Positions 59,164 to 64,000 of a stretch of DNA of 64,000 nt are shown here, in pieces. Under the pieces are notes generated by a model. The model was not told the origin of the DNA, did not search any database, and was given only the letters and a program-made list of their open reading frames with translations. Source of the DNA: Arthrobacter globiformis NBRC 12137. Lineage in GTDB: Bacteria > Actinomycetota > Actinomycetes > Actinomycetales > Micrococcaceae. Position numbers and translations under genes: made by a program. The stretch lies in contig NZ_BAEG01000064.1 of assembly GCF_000238915.1 (NCBI RefSeq), forward strand, positions 1 through 64,000. The letters run 5' to 3'. Positions within the stretch are counted from its first letter, which is position 1. Each line of letters starts with the position of its first letter.

Positions 59164-59210
59164 GCAGCGAAGCGGTGCCCCCTCCATGGGAGGGGGCACC
59201 GCTTCGCTGC
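59164..59210. terminator. Perfect 22-bp hairpin between convergent genes
   Basis: GCAGCGAAGCGGTGCCCCCT continues CC to a 3-nt loop, and the other arm is its exact reverse complement. It starts 8 bp after the MFS stop and ends 18 bp before the Nramp-like stop, so it serves both convergent transcripts. No U-run. Confidence 0.85.
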
Positions 59211-59228
59211 AGCTGATCTGCTGTGAAC

Positions 59229-60527
59229 CTATCCGATGAGGGTGGTGATGAGCCGGATGGATGAGGCCACGATGGCCACCAGGCCAATAATTCCAAACAG
59301 GTTCTGCCACCACTTGTTTCGCAGGTCGCCCATCACCGCCGTCTTGTTGCTCATGATGAGCAGCAGGACCCCGAGCAAAGGGGCGATGAGCACGGTCAGG
59401 GATTGGGCGATGACAATCAGGCCGACCGGTGACGCCTGGAACGAGAGGGTGACGACGAGTCCGAAGGCGAGGATGACGCCGGTGACGATGCGGGCTGCGG
59501 GTGAGCCTGCATTCGCGCCGCGGCCCATGGCATCGGAGAACATGGTGCCGCCTGCTGTGGCGTTGGCGATCATCGAAGAGAACGCGGCACCGGAAAGGCC
59601 CAGGGCGAAGAGCATGGACCCCACCGGGCCGGCGAGCGGCTCGAAGATCGATGCCAGGGCCCCGATGGACGCCGCGTCTCCGCCCGTTTTGCCCAGGACC
59701 GCGGCGGCAACGAGGATGACGAGGGCCGTCATGATGCCGGGGGCGACGATGCCGGGGACCGTGTCGACCAGTGTGATGTCCCGGTAGTCGGCGCGGGTGC
59801 GCTTGTTTTCCTTGATGCCGTAGGACGTGTAGAACGCGGCGTTGATGGAGAAGTTGGTTCCAACCAGGGCCACGATGAGGATTTCGCTGCCCGCCGGGAG
59901 GGTGGGAACCGCCCCTTCGAGGGCGCGGTACCAGTCGGGTTGGGCGACGACGGCACTGGCGACGAAAGCGACGGCCATGAGGGCGACGATGACCAGGAGC
60001 GCCTTCTCGATGATGCCGTAGACGTTGCGGAAGGCGAGGACGAGGGCGACGGCGACTGTGCAGGCAACGGTCCAGAGGACGGGTGATCCGCCGAAGACCA
60101 GGGAGAGGCCAAGCCCGGAGCCGACAGCGTTGCCGACGGAGAACATCAGTGTGATGCCAAAGACGCCGACTCCGGCCAGCACGCCCACTGGCCTGCCCAG
60201 GTGTTCCTTGATCGAGGTGATCAGGGAGGTCGGCGTGGCTATGCCGAGCCGGACACTCATGTCGGTGAAGAAGATCATGAGGATGGTGGAGACCGCAATG
60301 ACCCACACCAGGGTGTAGTCGTAGCGGCTGCCGGCCTGCACGGCGGTGGTGAGGTTGCCCGGGCCGAACTGCCAGGCTCCCACCACGAAGGCGGGGCCCA
60401 TGAGGGCAAGGTAGCCAAGAAACGTCCGGCGTTTTCCCTTCGTTGCCGGCGAGGGGTCTACGTGCGGGGTGGCCATCCGGGATTCCCTCTGTGCGGGATG
60501 TGTAATGGTCCTATTGTGCTCGCTCAT
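59229..60527 (-). CDS. Nramp-like membrane transporter lacking the canonical metal site
   Basis: 432 residues from ATG 60527 (AAGGAGG 7 nt upstream). It has Nramp topology with 10-11 segments. The TM1 motif is FGPGNLTTAVQAG, where canonical Nramp has DPGN (Asp replaced by Gly). In TM6 the usual MPHN is absent; the region reads IVALVGTNFSINAAFYTSYG. Both metal ligands of Nramp are therefore missing. It is co-directional with a DHDPS-family aldolase gene 116 bp upstream and near a divergent LacI gene, so an organic substrate is as likely as a metal. Family membership is clear; the substrate is not. Confidence 0.85.
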   Translation of the reverse strand: MSEHNRTITHPAQRESRMATPHVDPSPATKGKRRTFLGYLALMGPAFVVGAWQFGPGNLTTAVQAGSRYDYTLVWVIAVSTILMIFFTDMSVRLGIATPTSLITSIKEHLGRPVGVLAGVGVFGITLMFSVGNAVGSGLGLSLVFGGSPVLWTVACTVAVALVLAFRNVYGIIEKALLVIVALMAVAFVASAVVAQPDWYRALEGAVPTLPAGSEILIVALVGTNFSINAAFYTSYGIKENKRTRADYRDITLVDTVPGIVAPGIMTALVILVAAAVLGKTGGDAASIGALASIFEPLAGPVGSMLFALGLSGAAFSSMIANATAGGTMFSDAMGRGANAGSPAARIVTGVILAFGLVVTLSFQASPVGLIVIAQSLTVLIAPLLGVLLLIMSNKTAVMGDLRNKWWQNLFGIIGLVAIVASSIRLITTLIG

Positions 60528-60599
60528 GGCGAGTCCTCCTTCTACAGCGGCACTGCTGGGGGTCGTCGTTGACCGGGTGGAGATAGAAAGCCTGGGTGC

Positions 60600-60626
60600 G
60601 GGTGGCGGGCGTCAGGCCCGCCACCC
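60600..60626 (-). terminator. Hairpin between aldolase and Nramp-like genes
   Basis: GGGTGGCGGGC (60600-60610) pairs with GCCCGCCACCC (60616-60626) over a 5-nt loop, 17 bp past the aldolase stop. It may attenuate transcription into the Nramp-like gene. Confidence 0.55.
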
Positions 60627-60643
60627 GTAGGAATCCAAAGGGA

Positions 60644-61579
60644 TCAGACGGTAGCGGTAACGCTTCCAAGGTTGGCGAACTGCAGGGCTGCGGCGATTTC
60701 CGCGCCGGCGCCTTCGGCGAGGGGCAGCAGCGGCGGGCGGACCGTGGCGTGCTCCAGGATGCCGCGGGCAACGAGGCCTTCCTTGAGGGCGACGGTGCCC
60801 TCCATGTGCGAGCCGCGGTGGTACACGTTCTTGGTGACGGGCAGGAGCCGGTCGTGGATGGCGCGGGCCGCCGCGTAGTCCTTGGCCTTGCCGGCCGCGA
60901 TCAGTTCCACCAGCGGTTCCGGGGCGAGCCCGCCGTAGCCCACCAGGGCGCCGTCAACGTCGAACATGGTGTGCAGCAGGTACTCGTCGTGGCAGGTCAG
61001 GATCTGCAGGTCCGGGTAGGTTTCGCGGAGCACCGGGATTTCGGTGTCCCAGCGCTTCATGTTGCGGACGCCGTTCTTGGTGGCGAACACGCCTTCCTGG
61101 CCGGCGATTTCCAGCTGGGTCTCCAGATCGTAGGTCGCCTTCGTGGCGTCCGGGTACTGGAAGAGGATCAGCGGCAGTCCGGACGTTTCGTAGATCTCCT
61201 TGTAACGGGTCTGCGGGGCGCCCTTCTGGTACCCGAACCGGAGCCACCCATGGGACGGGTACACCAGGCCTGCGGAAGCGCCGGCTTCAACAGCCCGCTT
61301 GGCCTCGAGTGCGGCCACAGTGTTTCCCTCGCCGGTGATGCCCGCAATGATCGGGATCTGGCCGTTGACGGCGTTCTTGAACTCGCGAATCACGAGCGCC
61401 TGCTCATCCTGGGTCAGGAAGGTGCCTTCGCCGGCGTGGCCGAGCACAACCAGGCCTTTGACTCCCTCAACGCTGGCCAGCCAGCCGCCGAGGCGGTGGA
61501 TTGCGTCGACGTCGACGCTGCCGTCGCGGTTGAACGGGGTGACGGGGGCGGGGACCAGCCCGCGGAGATCGATGGTCAT
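60644..61579 (-). CDS. DHDPS-family (beta/alpha)8 aldolase
   Basis: 311 residues. GLVPAPVTPFNRDGSVDVDA at the N-terminus and GLVVLGHAGEGTFLTQDEQA are the family patterns; the Schiff-base Lys is in FATKNGVRNM. Members include dihydrodipicolinate synthase, N-acetylneuraminate lyase and 2-keto-3-deoxy-sugar-acid aldolases/dehydratases. The presence of a LacI regulator and a transporter points to catabolism rather than lysine synthesis. The LacI gene diverges 165 bp away, with operators between. Confidence 0.9.
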   Translation of the reverse strand: MTIDLRGLVPAPVTPFNRDGSVDVDAIHRLGGWLASVEGVKGLVVLGHAGEGTFLTQDEQALVIREFKNAVNGQIPIIAGITGEGNTVAALEAKRAVEAGASAGLVYPSHGWLRFGYQKGAPQTRYKEIYETSGLPLILFQYPDATKATYDLETQLEIAGQEGVFATKNGVRNMKRWDTEIPVLRETYPDLQILTCHDEYLLHTMFDVDGALVGYGGLAPEPLVELIAAGKAKDYAAARAIHDRLLPVTKNVYHRGSHMEGTVALKEGLVARGILEHATVRPPLLPLAEGAGAEIAAALQFANLGSVTATV

Positions 61580-61625
61580 TTCAGTACCTCATGTCTTCTT
61601 TGATGGTCGGCAGTCCCGCCGTTGT

Positions 61626-61691
61626 GGGAACGTTTGCGGGAACGTTTTCATTCTGCAACGTGGTTCAGCTCGCTGTCAAGGGAACGTTTTC
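61626..61691. promoter_or_regulatory. Three GGGAACGTTT(T/G)C boxes between aldolase and LacI genes
   Basis: GGGAACGTTTGC at 61626-61637, directly followed by GGGAACGTTTTC at 61638-61649, and a third GGGAACGTTTTC at 61680-61691. Each contains the palindromic core AACGTT. Two sites adjoin the aldolase promoter and one the LacI promoter. Probably the binding sites of the LacI protein. Confidence 0.75.
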
Positions 61692-61744
61692 ATCCGGGAG
61701 GAAATAGAGTGTGTTTCAGAACAACCCTGCAGAGGAGCATTGCC

Positions 61745-62767
61745 ATGGAACCCAGCGCCGCCGCGACCGTCACATTAAGGGACGTTGCTGCGGCAAGCGG
61801 CGTGAGCATTTCCACCGCCAGCCGCGCCCTCGACGAACGCGGCACGGTCTCCCGGTCCGCCACGGCCGTGCACGTCCGCAAGGTCGCGGAGGAACTTGGA
61901 TACCGCCGGAACTCGTTCGCATCGAGCCTGCGCCGGGGCGAGACGCGGACCTTGGGTGTCCTCGTGCCGCGCCTGAGCGACACTGTGATGGCCCTGATGT
62001 TCGAGGAACTCGAACGGGCCGCCGCGGACCGGGGCTATTTCGCCATGGTTGCCACCAGCGGTGACGAACCCGACGACGAGCGCCGCGCTGCTGAGACGCT
62101 GCTGGACCGCAATGTGGACGGCCTCATCCTGGCCACCGCCCGCCTCGATGACGAACTGCCCCGGCTCCTGCGCGAACGCAGGGTGGCCCACGCCCTGGTG
62201 CTCCGTACCGACGGCGTCAGCCCCTCGGCTCTCGGTGACGACGAAGTGGGCGGCTACCTGGCCGTCCGCCACCTCATCGACCTCGGGCACCGGGACATCG
62301 CCGTCGTCACCGGGCCGTCGTTCACATCCACTGCGAACGCACGTTTGGACGGGGCCCGAAGGGCCATGCATGAAGCCGGCATTGAGCTCCCGGACAACTG
62401 GAGCATCGCCGGCGGCTACGGCATAGAGAACGGCTTCGCGGCCGGCGATGCCCTGCTTGATGGGGGCGCCGGGAGACGCCCCACCGCGATTTTCGCGGCG
62501 AATGACAACCTTGCGATGGGCGTCATGGCCGCTGCACACCGCCACGGGCTGAGCATCGGCGCGGACCTGTCGCTGGTCGGATACAACGACATCCCCCTGT
62601 CGTCCCGTCTTCCTACCCCGCTGACCTCGGTCCGGACTCCCCTTGCCCAAATAGCCAGGACCGCCATCGACCTCATTATTGATCCCAACAAAGAGCCGCG
62701 GGTGAGCAAGTCCATGCCTACGCTCATCCCCCGTGAATCAAGCGGCCACCCCCAGGGGCAGGGGTAA
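61745..62767 (+). CDS. LacI family transcriptional regulator
   Basis: 340 residues from ATG 61745 (AGAGGAG 9 nt upstream). N-terminal HTH: TLRDVAAASGVSISTASRAL, hinge GYRRNSFASSLRRGETRTLG. Sensor domain: VLVPRLSDTVMALMFEELER and PTAIFAANDNLAMGVMAAAH, LSLVGYNDIPLSSRLPTPLT. It is divergent from the aldolase/Nramp-like operon. GGGAACGTTTTC boxes lie between. It probably represses that operon until its sugar-acid ligand appears. Confidence 0.92.
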   Translation: MEPSAAATVTLRDVAAASGVSISTASRALDERGTVSRSATAVHVRKVAEELGYRRNSFASSLRRGETRTLGVLVPRLSDTVMALMFEELERAAADRGYFAMVATSGDEPDDERRAAETLLDRNVDGLILATARLDDELPRLLRERRVAHALVLRTDGVSPSALGDDEVGGYLAVRHLIDLGHRDIAVVTGPSFTSTANARLDGARRAMHEAGIELPDNWSIAGGYGIENGFAAGDALLDGGAGRRPTAIFAANDNLAMGVMAAAHRHGLSIGADLSLVGYNDIPLSSRLPTPLTSVRTPLAQIARTAIDLIIDPNKEPRVSKSMPTLIPRESSGHPQGQG

Positions 62768-62839
62768 CTCTTCGACCCCCTCGTTTTGGATGAGGCTGGG
62801 ATGGGTGGGCGGGCCCATTTTCAGAATGTAGGTGACCCG

Positions 62840-62922
62840 TTTCGGCAACATATCGCCGCTTTCGGCGTTGCTTGGTTCCCGGCGCACGCATGGGGGCCGT
62901 ATCGGCAGAATGTTGCCGGAAA
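62840..62922. repeat. Long-loop inverted repeat between convergent genes
   Basis: GGCAACAT (62844-62851) pairs with ATGTTGCC (62910-62917), extended by TTTC/GAAA (62840-62843 and 62919-62922, one unpaired G) and GCCG/CGGC inside. The loop is about 50 nt and itself holds GCCG repeats. It may be a terminator or the remnant of a small mobile element. Confidence 0.4.
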
Positions 62923-62968
62923 CGCCGAACCCCCGTTTGGGCTCCATGTGGCGCCGGCGGACGGCGGA

Positions 62969-64000
62969 TCAGGCGGGCGTGGGAAGAATGTTGTGGTTGT
63001 ACCGGAACACGTTCTGCGGGTCGTAGCGGTTCTTGATGGCCACGAGGCGCCGGTATTTCTCCGGCCCGTAGGCGTGGAGTGCGGCGTCGGCATCCTGTCC
63101 GAGTTCGGCGCCCAGGAAGTTGACGTATTCGCCGTGTTCGGAGAACGGCTGCATCAGGGCGTAGGCCCTGCGGGCGAAGGCCGTGAGCCGTTCGTCCTCG
63201 GACGGATCGCGCCAGAATCCGTAGACGTTCAGCCAGTAGCGCGCGGACCGGTTCGGGAAGGCCGTGGCGCCTTCCGGCACCCGGCCGAAGGCGCCGTCCA
63301 GGTGGTGGATGTCGATTCCGGTCCCTTGCCAGGCCAGTTCGGAGGCGAAACTCAGCAGGACGCCGACCACCTCCTCATCGAGGCGGGAGAACGACACGTT
63401 CTTCCAGTAGCCGCGTGAGCCCTTGGGGAATACGGTGTCCATGGCACTTTGCCAGTCCAGCCATGACGTGGGCCCCACTTCCTGTTCGTCGGGGCGAGCC
63501 TGGATGCGCAGCTGGTCCACGAGGTTCAGGCCGGCCTGGTGGTCGTGGGATGCCCAGGCGAACCCGACAACCATCCACGGTTCATCACCCATCCCGAATT
63601 CGGGCGGCAGCACCAGGAAGGAGATGATCGGGTTCATCGCCTCGGGCAAGTTCCGGGTCCAGGCAGCGACCGCCATGAGGGCGTTGCGCCAGTGCTGCGG
63701 CCGGTAAAAGAGGTTCCCGCCCAGGGGCGTTGCCGGCAGCGGGTGGGCGCGGAAGGTGAAGGAGGAGACGACCCCGAAGTTTCCGCCGCCGCCCCGCAGC
63801 CCCCAAAACAGCTCGGAATTCTTCTGGCTGCTGGCATGCACGTGGTCCCCGCCGGCAGTAACGACGTCGGCGGAATCCAGGTTGTCCAGGGTCAGGCCGT
63901 AGGTGCGGGTCAGCCAGCCGACCCCGCCGCCAAGGGTGAGGCCGGCCACCCCTGTTCCGCTGATCACGCCCAGCGGTACGGCCAGGCCGTGCTCGGCCGT
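62969..64000 (-). CDS. FAD-linked oxidoreductase, berberine-bridge type (5' end outside window)
   Basis: The frame is open through the right edge, so the N-terminus is missing. The visible part starts AEHGLAVPLGVISGTG, then VAGLTLGGGVGWLTRTYGLT, the PCMH-type FAD-binding segment, and GGGGNFGVVSSFTFRAHPLP. The C-terminal BBE motif reads YDPQNVFRYNHNI. These flavoenzymes carry bicovalent or covalent FAD and oxidise sugars, alcohols or alkaloid-like compounds. The bicovalent Cys/His, if present, are partly outside the window. It is convergent with the LacI gene. Confidence 0.9.
   Translation of the reverse strand, partial: TAEHGLAVPLGVISGTGVAGLTLGGGVGWLTRTYGLTLDNLDSADVVTAGGDHVHASSQKNSELFWGLRGGGGNFGVVSSFTFRAHPLPATPLGGNLFYRPQHWRNALMAVAAWTRNLPEAMNPIISFLVLPPEFGMGDEPWMVVGFAWASHDHQAGLNLVDQLRIQARPDEQEVGPTSWLDWQSAMDTVFPKGSRGYWKNVSFSRLDEEVVGVLLSFASELAWQGTGIDIHHLDGAFGRVPEGATAFPNRSARYWLNVYGFWRDPSEDERLTAFARRAYALMQPFSEHGEYVNFLGAELGQDADAALHAYGPEKYRRLVAIKNRYDPQNVFRYNHNILPTPA

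Noticed and set aside
57710-59296. Leftward frame of 528 codons across the MFS gene
   Set aside because: Gly/Gln/Glu-rich antisense shadow with no motif; the rightward frame is a clear 14-segment MFS protein.
1-64000. CRISPR arrays, insertion sequences, prophage genes
   Set aside because: No regularly spaced repeats, transposase or integrase motifs seen on either strand.

Overview
The window is high-GC DNA with compact genes, very frequent ATGA/GTGA stop-start overlaps, GTG starts and actinobacterial hallmarks (a mycothiol-type arsenate reductase, a CmtR-like repressor, a DUF6153 protein, MprF-like and rhomboid-like membrane proteins). It reads as chromosomal sequence of a soil actinobacterium, most likely Micrococcales of the Arthrobacter/Pseudarthrobacter type. 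I see no rRNA, tRNA, CRISPR array, transposase or phage gene.

Layout. 1-6.2 kb: a truncated stress-type helical protein, SelO (protein AMPylase family) facing a 51-residue acidic peptide gene, three glyoxalase-fold proteins, an orphan receiver-domain protein and about 1 kb with no convincing gene. 6.2-10.6 kb: a sugar/H+ symporter divergent from its probable LacI repressor, then a thiol-redox pair (ArsC-like phosphatase plus thioredoxin reductase). 10.6-16.6 kb: a DUF695 protein, an MFS exporter, a YahK-like alcohol dehydrogenase with an XRE-type regulator, and an SDR. Two copies of a 66-bp palindromic repeat punctuate this stretch. 16.6-28.8 kb: an 874-residue MprF-like protein with an inactive rhomboid-like N-terminus, then a seven-gene overlapping operon (three glycosyltransferases, an ABC exporter, two aminoglycoside-phosphotransferase-fold kinases, a UDP-sugar dehydrogenase), which looks like a surface glycoconjugate pathway I cannot name. 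28.8-36.4 kb: small hypothetical genes, an iron-box-preceded membrane protein, membrane proteins, a GDSL hydrolase, a secreted trypsin-like protease and two secreted proteins with SipW/TasA-style signal peptides.

36.4-42.1 kb is a metal block: cmtR, a 45-residue CPGC peptide and a CDF exporter; a decayed CPBP protease; then copB, a DUF6153 protein and a DUF305 lipoprotein behind a CsoR-type box. 42.1-50.4 kb is a sulfatase system. An ABC importer and arylsulfatase operon faces a ROK repressor and a bona fide formylglycine-generating enzyme (FGE), and two 23-bp operators of the same architecture sit before the importer operon and between the repressor and the FGE. The importer would bring in a sulfated substrate, FGE would activate the sulfatase cysteine, and ROK would switch the set. 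50.4-53.9 kb is an arsenic operon (arsR, aquaglyceroporin, thioredoxin-type arsC, a 19-residue peptide with six cysteines, arsO-like monooxygenase, mycothiol-type arsC) with no Acr3/ArsB pump.

53.9-64 kb: another glyoxalase-fold protein, a glycosyltransferase/methyltransferase pair, a MarR-controlled MFS exporter, a DHDPS-family aldolase with a non-canonical Nramp-like transporter controlled by a divergent LacI protein through three GGGAACGTTTTC-type boxes, and a truncated berberine-bridge-type FAD oxidoreductase. The most novel-looking items are the 19-residue Cys-rich arsenic peptide, the sulfatase/FGE/DUF202 regulon, the seven-gene glycoconjugate operon and the pseudorhomboid-MprF fusion.
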